Source: JAOZPE01 sp964601275 (GTDB taxonomy: Bacteria; Krumholzibacteriota; Krumholzibacteriia; JAJRXK01). From it: a stretch of DNA of 64,000 bases. The notes below the pieces were generated by a model. That model was not told the DNA's origin, searched no databases, and was given only the letters and a program-made list of their open reading frames with translations. Position numbers and translations under genes: made by a program. This document shows positions 41,997 through 50,301 of this stretch, piece by piece. The first letter of the stretch is position 1; every line of letters begins with the position of its first letter. The stretch covers positions 248,001 through 312,000 of the forward strand of contig CAZRMV010000001.1 in assembly GCA_964601275.1 (NCBI GenBank). The letters run 5' to 3'.

Positions 41997-43097
41997 ATGA
42001 AGCGATGCGTCCATCTCTGTGCGCTCTTGGCCGTCGCGGCGACGCTCACCGCGGCGGGATCCGTCCACGCGTCCGACCCGATCGAGGAACAGACGCGCGC
42101 CGATGGGATCTACGCCATTCTCCAGACCGACCTGGGAGACATCGTCTGCTGGCTCGCCTGGCGGGAAGCTCCCTTGACCGTCGCGAATTTCGTGGGCCTC
42201 GCCGAAGGCACACGCTCCTTCCTCGACCCGAAGACGGGGGAGCTGGTGAAGCGCCCGTTCTACGACGGTCTCCTCTTCCACCGGGTGGTCCAGGGTTTCA
42301 TGATCCAGACCGGAGATCCCACCGGGCGGGGTGACGGGGGGCCCGGGTATCGATTCCGCGACGAGTTCAGCCCCGATCTGAAGCATGACCGCCCGGGCAT
42401 CCTTTCGATGGCCAATACCGGGCCGGCCACCAACGGCAGTCAGTTCTTCATCACCGAGAAAGCCGCTCCCTGGCTGGACGGAAAGAACAGTGTCTTCGGT
42501 CGGGTGCTTTCCGGTATGGACGTCGTGGAGGCGATCGCCTCCGTTTCGACCGAGAAGGAACGTCCCGTCCAGGAGATCCACCTGAGGAGGGTTCGCATCA
42601 TTCGCCGGGGCAAGGACGCCCGCCATTTCGATGCCGAGGCCACCTTCGCGCGTTTGAAGGACCTGGGTCCATCGGAGATCGCCCGGATGGAGGCGGAGCG
42701 GTTCGAGGCCCGGATGGAACGGCTTCAGAAGAAATCGCATCGAGTCGCCGACGGGATCCGTTACACCATCACCCACAAGGGCAAGGGAGACAAGCCGCGG
42801 CCCGGCGAGGCGATCCGGGTGCACTATGTCTGTTATCTCCCCGATGGCCGGATCGTGGAATCGACGCGACGGAGTGGACGACCGATGCAGCTGGTCGCCG
42901 GCAAGCCCCGCCGTGGTCTCGACTGGGAAATGCAGTTCCTGCAGATGAAACCCGGGGAGGAACGGTGGGTGTTCCTGTCCCCGGAGATGGCATTCGGACA
43001 CCGGGGGATTCCCGGCGTCGTGCCTCCCGACTCGCCGGTGATCCTGCGACTTGAGCTGGTGGACATCCCGCGGTCACCGGGATCGAAGGACTCGTAG
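41997..43097 (+). CDS. Secreted dual peptidyl-prolyl isomerase: cyclophilin followed by FKBP
   Basis: 366 residues. The signal peptide ends near VHAS (residue 26). A cyclophilin domain at about residues 35-205 has FHRVVQGFMIQTGDP, TNGSQFFIT and the Trp in PWLDGKNSVFG. A charged helical linker follows, then an FKBP domain at about 250-355 (VHYVCYLPDGR, then WVFLSPEMAFGHRG, then LELVDI). It would speed prolyl isomerisation of exported proteins. Both active-site signatures look intact in outline. Cyclophilin-FKBP chimeras are a known but uncommon class. GGGAGG lies eight bases before the ATG. It is divergent from the thioredoxin-fold gene, so folding enzymes are clustered here. Confidence 0.9.
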   Translation: MKRCVHLCALLAVAATLTAAGSVHASDPIEEQTRADGIYAILQTDLGDIVCWLAWREAPLTVANFVGLAEGTRSFLDPKTGELVKRPFYDGLLFHRVVQGFMIQTGDPTGRGDGGPGYRFRDEFSPDLKHDRPGILSMANTGPATNGSQFFITEKAAPWLDGKNSVFGRVLSGMDVVEAIASVSTEKERPVQEIHLRRVRIIRRGKDARHFDAEATFARLKDLGPSEIARMEAERFEARMERLQKKSHRVADGIRYTITHKGKGDKPRPGEAIRVHYVCYLPDGRIVESTRRSGRPMQLVAGKPRRGLDWEMQFLQMKPGEERWVFLSPEMAFGHRGIPGVVPPDSPVILRLELVDIPRSPGSKDS

Positions 43098-43354
43098 TCG
43101 GCGCTCCCACTGCGCAGCGGTCGGCGTCCCGGGGTGTAGACGGGCTCGAGCGATCACGGGGGAACGTGAAAAGCCTTGCCCTGAGCGCTGGTTTGGGTTT
43201 ATTTGCCGCTCTGGTTCGCACGGGTCGCATCGGGACCCCTCATCGACGCGGCGCGTTGCGTCGCGAGTGGGACCTCCCCCGGACTCGTTGTCGATCGTGA
43301 AGCGCCGGTCTGGGCCGGCACATCGTTTGGCAATCCAACCCAAGGAGGCCCATC
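43098..43354. other. Intergenic region upstream of the histone gene
   Basis: 257 bases with no gene. A possible promoter is TTGCCC at 43176-43181 with TTATTT 17 bases later; both are weak matches. The AAGGAGG ribosome site of the histone gene is at the right end. Confidence 0.3.
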
Positions 43355-43645
43355 GTGGCCAAGAAGAAGACCGCGGCCAGGAAGAAGGCCGCTCCCAAGC
43401 GGAAGGCCGCTCCCAAGCGCAAGGCAACCACCCGCAAGAAGGCTCGCGCCAAGAAGCCCGCCATGGAGATGCTCTTGGTGGGAAGCAAGACCAAGGCGGC
43501 CCTCAAGAGCTACGGACTGAACGTGGCCGGCGACGCCCTGGAGGGACTGAACGGTGTGCTGTACTGGTACATCGAGCAGGCGGCCAAGCGCGCCGTGGCG
43601 AACAATCGCAAGACCGTGCGTGCCCACGATTTCGTGGCGATGTAG
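43355..43645 (+). CDS. Small bacterial histone: lysine/arginine-rich tail plus histone-fold domain
   Basis: 96 residues. The first 35 are an H1-like basic tail (KKKTAARKKAAPKRKAAPKRK) with a near-exact repeat of AAPKRK encoded by two 18-bp copies at 43388-43405 and 43406-43423. Residues about 42-96 fit a minimal histone fold: short helix SKTKAALKSYG, long central helix about GDALEGLNGVLYWYIEQAAKRAV, then NNRKTVRAHDF, which corresponds to the RKTV...D segment at the start of the last helix of archaeal and bacterial histones. It should bind DNA and act in nucleoid structure. AAGGAGG precedes the GTG start. It stands alone between hairpin and promoter-like sequences. The histone-fold call rests on pattern reading. 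Confidence 0.8.
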   Translation: MAKKKTAARKKAAPKRKAAPKRKATTRKKARAKKPAMEMLLVGSKTKAALKSYGLNVAGDALEGLNGVLYWYIEQAAKRAVANNRKTVRAHDFVAM

Positions 43646-43704
43646 AGACATCACCCGCGGCCGGTCACGGGCAACGGAGCCCGTTCCCGCAGCGGCCGGA
43701 TCCG

Positions 43705-43730
43705 AGGCCGTCCTTTCGAGGGCGGCCTCT
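43705..43730 (+). terminator. Hairpin terminator after the histone gene
   Basis: A 10-bp stem with one G-T pair (43705-43714 with 43721-43730) and loop TTTCGA, followed by TTCTCGTCGT. It lies 60 bases after the histone stop. Confidence 0.6.
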
Positions 43731-43877
43731 TCTCGTCGTGATTCCGGTCGGGCGTTGCGTGTTCCGGGGATCCCCCGGATTCTGCCCACCGGATTCGCCG
43801 CTTGCCCGGTTCGCCCCGGGGCTCTAGGCTTCGCGCGGCATCGAAGCCGCCGCCGTTTCCCCCAAGGAGATTCGCCC

Positions 43878-46463
43878 ATGGGTCCGCAATCGGCTCCCTC
43901 CCGTCTCGTATCCATCCTCGTTGCCGTCGTTCTGCTCTCATCCTCCGCCGGTCATGCTCGCGGGGGCGATGGTCTTCCCGACTACTGGGGTGAGTCGACC
44001 TGGCTGGGCAGTCCCCCGGGCGTGTCGAGTGATCTGGCCGCGGGTCTCTTCAATCCCGCGGTCTACGCGATGTCCTCCCACAATGGGCTCTACTTCGGGT
44101 GGAGGAACAACCGCGCGCTGCGCTTGCGTCGCAACAAGGAGACCCTTTTCGGCGCGTCGGACGATCTGGCGGGAATCCTCTCACTGCGGAACCTCGCTTT
44201 CTCCTACCAGCGTTTCGACCCGAAGGAAGACTTCCGGTCGAGCCTGCCGCCCGGGGACCCGGCCGTCTCGGGAGCGATGCAGGAGTACTCGCTCAGCCTG
44301 GGCGGCGGCGACCGGAGCAGCGCATTCGCCCTCGCGTACTCGTGGGTGGGCGGAAACCGCGAACTGTTGCCCCGGCACAAGCGTCTCAGCGCAGGGCTGA
44401 TCGAACGGGGCAGACATCTTTCCGTGGGATTGAGCGGCAACTGGGACGTGGAGAACGGGGACTTCCAGGGCCAGGCCGATCTGGGAGTGAAGCCCCTGGG
44501 CGACCGGTGGACCCTCTTCGGGGAACTCGAGAGCAGCACCGGCAACCCGCTGCGGGGCGGATATGGACTGCGGGCCTATCTCTTCCGCGGAGTGCGGGCT
44601 TCGGCGCGATACCGGGATGGTGGGAACTACTCGATCGGATTTGCCCTCTCCTTCGGAAGCGGCGCGCGGTTCTCGGCGGCCGGCCACGGCGACGGCGATC
44701 ACAGAACCCAGGAGACCTACTCGGTGCAACTGGGGGGACAAGGCGAACCTTCGCTGTTCGCCCTTGCCGACCCGGGTTCGGGTGGGGTCCGCCGGATGGA
44801 GTGGAAGGGCTCCATGCCCTACCGGCGCTACCGGCTTCTCGACGACCGTCCCACCTTCGTTTCCGTCCTGCGATCGATCGCCCGGGCGGCGCAATCCCCC
44901 GTGGTGAAGACCCTTCTCATCAACCTCTCGGGAATCCGGGTCAGCCGCGAGCAGATGTGGGAGTTGCGGGAACAGCTCGAGGCCTTCCAGGGAACTGGAG
45001 GCCGGGTGGTCATCTATGCCGACCGGCTGGGCCTGGGAGCGTTCATGCTGGCCAGCGTCGCCGACGAACTGTGGCTCGATCCCCAGGGCGATCTCGACCT
45101 GCGCGGCATTTCGTGGGGGAGGACCTATTACCGCCGTGCCCTGGACAAGCTGGGTCTGGGAGTGGAGGAGTGGCGCTTCTTCAAGTACAAGTCCGCCTTC
45201 GAGGTGCTCTCCCGGAGCGGCCAGAGCGAAGCCGACCGCGCGCAGCGCCAGATGTTGATCGACGACTACTACGAGGAGATGCGGGCAAAGATCACCGCGT
45301 CCCGGAACATCAGCCCCGAGCAGTTCGATCGGATCGTCGACACCCGCGGCTACATCCTTCCCGAGGAGGCGCTCGAACTGAAGCTGGTCGACCGGCTGGG
45401 CGGTTTCCGTGACGCCCTCGAGTCGGCGAAGAAGGCGGAACGTCCTCGTTCGAAACCGGCGCGGGATTCTCGCCTCACCGCGGTCCTGGGAGACCCCGCC
45501 TGGGAGAGCCTGCGTTGGGGCGAACCGGATGCCATCGCGGTGTTCTACGCCATCGGTGAGTGCGCGATGGATCACGGGATCAAGGGTCGCCGGTTGAGCC
45601 GGGAGATCGAGAAGGCCCGGAAGAACCCGAAGGTGAAGGCGGTGGTGCTGCGGGTCGACTCTCCCGGCGGAGATCCCCTGCCCAGCGACCTGGTGGCCCG
45701 CGAGTTGTTGAAGACCATGCAGGTCAAACCGGTGGTCGTGTCCCAGGGCAACGTGGCGGCGTCGGGCGGATACTGGCTCAGCATGTACTCCAACAAGCTG
45801 CTGGCGTCACCGTTGACCCTCACCGGAAGCATCGGGGTCATCGGCGGGTGGATCTGGGATGACGGATTCGGAGACAAGATCGGATTCGACTACAGCCAGG
45901 TGCAGCGCGGGCGTCACGCCGACATGGGAGGGGGGATCCAGCTTCCCTTCCTCGGGGTGACCTTGCCCGAGCGTCCCCTCGACGCGGCCGAACACGAACG
46001 GATGGAGAGAATCATCCGCGGGACCTACGCCGATTTCGTGGCCCAGGTGGCCAAGGGAAGGAGAATGAGCGAAGCGGCGGTCGATTCGATCGCCCAGGGA
46101 AGGATCTGGAGCGGAACCCGGGGGAAACGGATCGGCCTGGTCGACGAACTGGGAGGACTGTGGAAGGCCCTTGGGTTGGCCAAGGAGCTGGCGGAGATTC
46201 CCGCGGACGAGGGAGTTCGTCTGGTCGAAGGACCGCCCCTCGGCTGGATCAATCCCGCTCTCTTCGAGACCGCCCTGCGCCCCGGCCTGGGCTCGGCCCG
46301 GGTTCTCGATCCCCTCTCGGGCGAGGTCCGGTCCTCGATGCGGGGCTGGATGGGATTGTCCGAGGAGGAGTTCGACTACCTCCGGTCGGTCTTCGGCCGC
46401 CCGGGCCGGCCGGTGCTGCGCACCCCGCCGGTGGAGATCCACGACGGATCGCCGACGGACTGA
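43878..46463 (+). CDS. Barrel-like N-terminal domain fused to a tandem S49 signal-peptide-peptidase (SppA-like)
   Basis: 861 residues. After a signal peptide (about 1-29) come about 270 residues of strand-rich sequence starting with LAAGLFNPAVYAMSSHNGLYFGW (read as AGLFNPAVYAM), similar to PorV/OMPP1-type barrels. Two S49 peptidase repeats follow. The catalytic Lys is K438 in FKYKSAFE and the nucleophile Ser is S629 in NVAASGGYW, matching the Lys-Ser dyad split over the two repeats of long SppA proteins. SppA normally cleaves leftover signal peptides at the inner membrane. A fusion to an outer-membrane-like domain would relocate it. AAGGAG precedes the ATG at 43878. Confidence 0.87.
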   Translation: MGPQSAPSRLVSILVAVVLLSSSAGHARGGDGLPDYWGESTWLGSPPGVSSDLAAGLFNPAVYAMSSHNGLYFGWRNNRALRLRRNKETLFGASDDLAGILSLRNLAFSYQRFDPKEDFRSSLPPGDPAVSGAMQEYSLSLGGGDRSSAFALAYSWVGGNRELLPRHKRLSAGLIERGRHLSVGLSGNWDVENGDFQGQADLGVKPLGDRWTLFGELESSTGNPLRGGYGLRAYLFRGVRASARYRDGGNYSIGFALSFGSGARFSAAGHGDGDHRTQETYSVQLGGQGEPSLFALADPGSGGVRRMEWKGSMPYRRYRLLDDRPTFVSVLRSIARAAQSPVVKTLLINLSGIRVSREQMWELREQLEAFQGTGGRVVIYADRLGLGAFMLASVADELWLDPQGDLDLRGISWGRTYYRRALDKLGLGVEEWRFFKYKSAFEVLSRSGQSEADRAQRQMLIDDYYEEMRAKITASRNISPEQFDRIVDTRGYILPEEALELKLVDRLGGFRDALESAKKAERPRSKPARDSRLTAVLGDPAWESLRWGEPDAIAVFYAIGECAMDHGIKGRRLSREIEKARKNPKVKAVVLRVDSPGGDPLPSDLVARELLKTMQVKPVVVSQGNVAASGGYWLSMYSNKLLASPLTLTGSIGVIGGWIWDDGFGDKIGFDYSQVQRGRHADMGGGIQLPFLGVTLPERPLDAAEHERMERIIRGTYADFVAQVAKGRRMSEAAVDSIAQGRIWSGTRGKRIGLVDELGGLWKALGLAKELAEIPADEGVRLVEGPPLGWINPALFETALRPGLGSARVLDPLSGEVRSSMRGWMGLSEEEFDYLRSVFGRPGRPVLRTPPVEIHDGSPTD

Positions 46464-46545
46464 AGCAAGCGGTTTTCCGGCGCCTCGAAGGACGGCCGCC
46501 GCCCTCCGCGACGGCGAGCGACACGTTGGGTTCCGTCGCCGTGGC

Positions 46546-47268
46546 TCAGCGCCGTCGGCCGAGGATCCGCAGCAGGGCCAGGAAGAGGTTGATGAAATCG
46601 AGATAGAGCTGCAGCGCGCCGTAGACCGCCAGCTTGCTGCCGGCTCGGCCGTGGGCCCGGCCGGACTCGTGGATCCTCATGAGGCGCTGGGTGTCATAGG
46701 CGGTCAGGCCGGTGAACAGCAGGACCGCGATGTAGGAAACGGCCAGGGTCAGCCCGTCGCTCTTCATGAAGAGATTCACCACCGAGGCCAGGATGATTCC
46801 GACGAGTCCCATGAAGAGGTAGGAGCCCCACGAGGACAGATCCTTGCGGGTGGTCATGCCGTAGAAACTCACGCCGCCGAAGGTGCCGGCGGTGATGAGG
46901 AAGACCGACGCGATGCTCGCCCCGGTGTAGATCAGGAAGAGAGTGGAGAAGGTCACCCCGGTCAAGGCGGAATACAGCAGGAAGACTCCGGCGGCCGCGG
47001 AGAAGGAGAGGCGCTCGAAGGCCGCGGCCAGGACCAGCACCGCCCCGAGCTGCAGACCGATCAGCAGCAGGAACCTTCCCTGTCCCCCGACCAGGGTCTG
47101 CATCAGGGAGGGGTTGTTCACCAGGCCCCACGCTACCAGGGCGGTGACCGCCAGCCCGGCGCACATCCAGCCGTAGACCTGGGTCAGGAAGGAGGTGCGG
47201 GCCTCCACGCTGACGTGGGCCAGCCCTTCCTGTCGAGCCCTGACTTGATTCGTCGGAAAACCGTTCAT
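46546..47268 (-). CDS. Bax inhibitor-1 / YccA family membrane protein
   Basis: 240 residues with seven hydrophobic helices. Family features include FLTQVYGWMCAGLAVTALVAW near the N-terminus (read as TQVYGWMCAGL) and the C-terminal FTGLTAYDTQRL, with a conserved Asp, and YGALQLYLDFINLFLALLRILG (read as YGALQLYLDFINLF). Members are Ca2+-leak or stress-related membrane proteins and interact with membrane proteases such as FtsH in E. coli. AGGAG lies before the ATG at 47268; upstream ATGs are less well placed. It is convergent with the SppA-like gene and downstream of the peroxiredoxin, separated by a terminator. Confidence 0.92.
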   Translation of the reverse strand: MNGFPTNQVRARQEGLAHVSVEARTSFLTQVYGWMCAGLAVTALVAWGLVNNPSLMQTLVGGQGRFLLLIGLQLGAVLVLAAAFERLSFSAAAGVFLLYSALTGVTFSTLFLIYTGASIASVFLITAGTFGGVSFYGMTTRKDLSSWGSYLFMGLVGIILASVVNLFMKSDGLTLAVSYIAVLLFTGLTAYDTQRLMRIHESGRAHGRAGSKLAVYGALQLYLDFINLFLALLRILGRRR

Positions 47269-47392
47269 GACGTGCTCCTGTTTCGTGTCCATGACTCTTC
47301 GTGGCACCGATCGCGTGATTGTACCCGCCCATGTGCCGACAAAGTTCCCGCCATCGCACGAGCTGGGTCCGGGCGACGGCGGTTCGCGACGG

Positions 47393-47421
47393 AAAAGGCC
47401 GGACCTGGAGGGCCCGGCCTT
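47393..47421 (-). terminator. Rho-independent terminator of the peroxiredoxin gene
   Basis: On the minus strand, an 8-bp stem AAGGCCGG / CCGGCCTT with an 11-base loop runs directly into TTTTCC. It lies about 90 bases after the peroxiredoxin stop. Confidence 0.75.
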
Positions 47422-47510
47422 CTCGATGGGCTACCAGCGCGAACGCCGGAAGTGGAGCTTTCCCGCCGGTCGGGATCCTCGGCATCGAGGAGCCCGGGGC
47501 CGACGGAAGG

Positions 47511-48101
47511 CTACACGTGCTCCTTGAGGTAGCTGTGCATGCCCTCGGGAGTGGCCTCCATGGTCTCCTGGCCCTCTTCCCACTCGGCGGGACAGACCTC
47601 GCCCTCGTGCTCGGTCACGTACTTGAAGGCCTTCAAGAGGCGCATGGCCTCCTTGGCGCTGCGGCCGACCGAGAGGTTGTTGGTGGTCTCCTGCATGATC
47701 GTGCCGTCGGGACTGATGAGGAACAGACCGCGCAGTGCGACCCCGGCGTCTTTCAGCAGCACGCCGTAGTCGGCGCAGGTCTGCTTGGTGACGTCGCCGA
47801 GCAGGGGGTAGTTCAGGCTGCCGCCCAGACCGCCGTCCTCGGCCTTGGCGTCGACCCAGGCCTTGTGCACGAACTTGCTGTCGACGGACACCCCGAAGAG
47901 CTCGCAGCCTTCCTTGCGGAAGTCCTCGGCCATCTTGCTGAAGGCCAGGACCTCCGTCGGGCAGACGAAGGTGAAGTCGAGAGGGTAGAAGAGCAGGTAG
48001 ACCCACTTGCCCTTGTAGTCGCTGAGTTTGAAGGTCTCGAAGTTTCCGTTGTAGTAGCCCTCGAGGGTGAAGTCCGGGGCCTGCTTGCCAACCATGGACA
48101 T
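47511..48101 (-). CDS. Typical 2-Cys peroxiredoxin (AhpC/TSA family)
   Basis: 196-residue cytosolic thiol peroxidase that reduces hydrogen peroxide and organic peroxides. The peroxidatic Cys is in DFTFVCPTEV (about residue 47) and the resolving Cys in GEVCPAEW (about 170), with GLFLISPDG between them. The length is normal for the family. AGGAGG lies eight bases before the ATG at 48101. No AhpF or thioredoxin reductase is adjacent. The nearest thiol-redox gene is the selenoprotein 6 kb away. Confidence 0.95.
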   Translation of the reverse strand: MSMVGKQAPDFTLEGYYNGNFETFKLSDYKGKWVYLLFYPLDFTFVCPTEVLAFSKMAEDFRKEGCELFGVSVDSKFVHKAWVDAKAEDGGLGGSLNYPLLGDVTKQTCADYGVLLKDAGVALRGLFLISPDGTIMQETTNNLSVGRSAKEAMRLLKAFKYVTEHEGEVCPAEWEEGQETMEATPEGMHSYLKEHV

Positions 48102-48234
48102 AGGCGCTTCCTCCTGTGCGTTTCGGTCGAGTGCGGCGATTGGTTGCGGCAGGGTAAGAAGGAAGCCATTTCCGCGCAAGAGACCGACCGGTCCGGCCCG
48201 CTTCGCCCGGAGCTTCGACCGCCCCGGGGGAGGG

Positions 48235-48278
48235 CTTCCGCACATCGGATCTGGTACTCCGATGAAGGTGTGCGGAAG
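48235..48278. other. Large interrupted hairpin between the M61 peptidase and peroxiredoxin genes
   Basis: The outer stem of 10 bp pairs 48235-48244 with 48269-48278 (CTTCCGCACA / TGTGCGGAAG). An inner stem of 5 bp pairs 48245-48249 with 48258-48262 over an eight-base loop, and a six-base bulge separates the stems on one side. It is 43 bases after the peptidase stop and about 130 bases upstream of the peroxiredoxin start. There is no T-tract in either direction. Confidence 0.55.
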
Positions 48279-48321
48279 ACTTCCGCGCCCGTCGGTGGAA
48301 GGAGTTCGCGCTTCCCTGCGA

Positions 48322-50181
48322 CTATCTGGGCCGCAGGATCCTGGCCAATCCGTCCGCCGTGCCCTCGATGCGGGTCAGGCGCGGGTAACGGGCCCCTCCG
48401 GTCCAGACCAGGTGATGGGAGGTGAAGAACTCCTGGTTCTCCACCAGGAGGGTCAGCCCGCCGGTGGTGGGCGTCGCCGCCACGGCGCGCCGGAATCTCC
48501 GGGCGTCATAGGCCCTTCCATCGACCGCGATGACGGTCATCCCCGCCGCGAGTCCCGCTTCGTCCGCGGGCGAACCCCGGAGGACATCCAGGATCCTTCC
48601 CTTCTCGTTCAGCAGCAGTCCCACCGAGTACATCTCGTCGACCTGCTTGTTCTTCCGTTCAAAGACCCGCTGGTACTCGTTGCGTTCGGGTCGATAGTCG
48701 AGCTTCCACCCGTTCAGGGTCAACCCGTCCAGGTGGACATCCTCGCCGGTGCGGTCGAGACGGGAGCGGAAGAAGCGGGACCAGTCGTAGGGTTGGACCG
48801 CGTCGAGGGCGGCGGTGAGATCGTCGAAGTTGTAGGGGTTCACCCGCACGACGCCGTCCTCTTGGCCGAAGAAGCGGCGGGCGAAATCGTCGAGGGAGCG
48901 CCGGCCTTGACTCATCTTGCGGATCAAGCCGTCGGCCTCGAGCCAGATGAGGGAGCCTTCCCGGTAGAAATCGACTCCCCGCCGCCAGCTCCGCCGGTCC
49001 GCAGGCCCTCCGTAGAGGATCTGGGCCGCGGTCGCGGTGTCCTGCAGGTTCCGCCAGCGACGACCGGTGCGGTGCGCCAGGGCGGCCGCCTGCACCGCCA
49101 GGATCTCCCGGTAGTCCTTCTCCGTCCACAGACCGCTGCGCACGGCCAGGACGCCTCCGAAGTAGGTGGTCAAACCCTCGTAGACCCACAGCATCTGGGT
49201 CTTCATGGGGGTGTCGTAGTCGCCGGTGGCGATTCCCGCCGGCCGGCGGTACTTGCCGTTCCACGAGTGGACGAACTCGTGGGGAAGCAATCCGGCGTGC
49301 AGGATGTGGGAGTCCTGGTCGGTGAAGAAGTCTTCGGTGGTGCGGTCGTCGCTGGACTCGTGGTGTTCGAGACCGAAGTGGGCGGTGTTGTCGCTCAAGG
49401 TGAGCAGGAAGCGGTAGCGGCGGTAATGACGCGCGCCGAACAGGCGCAGTGCCTGGGTCACCAGGTCCTGGTGCGCCTGGATGTCTTCTTGGCTGATGTC
49501 CAGCGCATGCTCGCTGTCGCTGACGATGTCGATGGTGTGCTCGATCTTCGAGTCTCCGGAGATGTCGACCCGCCGGAAGTGCTTGCCCGCGATCACCGGA
49601 GAGTCGATCAGGGTCTCCAGACTCACCGTCTCGAACTGTACCACCGGGCCCTCGCGCCGGTCTTCGCTCAGGGCGGTTCCATACTCCCATCCCTCGGGCA
49701 GGATGAGCTGGGGGGCGACCTCCAGCTCATCGGCCTTGGTCCCCGCCGGATAGAGCAGGATCTGGTTCCAGTTCAGCACGAAGAGATTGGGGGTGGAAGA
49801 CACCCCCGAGGTGAACGATCCCGATCCGATCGGAATGAGGAAGTCGAGCTCGATCTGCAGCCGGGATGCGCCCTCGGGGATCACCAGGTGGATGCGGTAC
49901 ATGTCCACCGGATCGCGCTCCCAGGACAAGGGAAGCCCTCCGACCTGGAATTGCAGGCCGGTCAGGTCGCGGATGGGACCGGTGGGACCGTGCTCGCCGG
50001 GAATGTACTTGGGAAAGATCAGGGTGAGATCGCCGGGCGTGACCGGCAGGTTCATGGTGGCGTGGATCACCTTGTCCGGGGCCCGCCGGGCGTCGGCCTG
50101 CAGTTGCATGACGGGAGCGCTCGCCCGGGCACTGGAGGAATGGAGCAGCAGGACAAGGAGCAAGCTCAGCACGGTTTTCAT
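48322..50181 (-). CDS. Secreted M61-family metallopeptidase with PDZ domain
   Basis: 619 residues. The signal peptide (KTVLSLLLVLLL, ending ARASA) directs export. A beta-rich N-terminal domain is followed by the peptidase core with zinc motif HEFVHSWNGK (about residue 295) and the downstream Glu in WVYEGLTTYFG. A C-terminal PDZ-like domain at about 525-600 has GLAAGMTVIAVDGRAYD. This is the layout of glycyl-aminopeptidase-like M61 proteins. It probably cleaves peptides in the periplasm or outside the cell. The next gene upstream is hutH-like, 120 bases away on the same strand. Confidence 0.93.
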   Translation of the reverse strand: MKTVLSLLLVLLLHSSSARASAPVMQLQADARRAPDKVIHATMNLPVTPGDLTLIFPKYIPGEHGPTGPIRDLTGLQFQVGGLPLSWERDPVDMYRIHLVIPEGASRLQIELDFLIPIGSGSFTSGVSSTPNLFVLNWNQILLYPAGTKADELEVAPQLILPEGWEYGTALSEDRREGPVVQFETVSLETLIDSPVIAGKHFRRVDISGDSKIEHTIDIVSDSEHALDISQEDIQAHQDLVTQALRLFGARHYRRYRFLLTLSDNTAHFGLEHHESSDDRTTEDFFTDQDSHILHAGLLPHEFVHSWNGKYRRPAGIATGDYDTPMKTQMLWVYEGLTTYFGGVLAVRSGLWTEKDYREILAVQAAALAHRTGRRWRNLQDTATAAQILYGGPADRRSWRRGVDFYREGSLIWLEADGLIRKMSQGRRSLDDFARRFFGQEDGVVRVNPYNFDDLTAALDAVQPYDWSRFFRSRLDRTGEDVHLDGLTLNGWKLDYRPERNEYQRVFERKNKQVDEMYSVGLLLNEKGRILDVLRGSPADEAGLAAGMTVIAVDGRAYDARRFRRAVAATPTTGGLTLLVENQEFFTSHHLVWTGGARYPRLTRIEGTADGLARILRPR

Positions 50182-50301
50182 GGTTCGGCTTTCCCGGAAG
50201 GACCAACGCAGGAAGAAGCTACGTGGGCCGGCAAGGATGATGGAGCGGGGGAACGAAAGAACAGATTAACCCGCGATTCCGGTCGATCCCAGCAGAATCC
50301 T

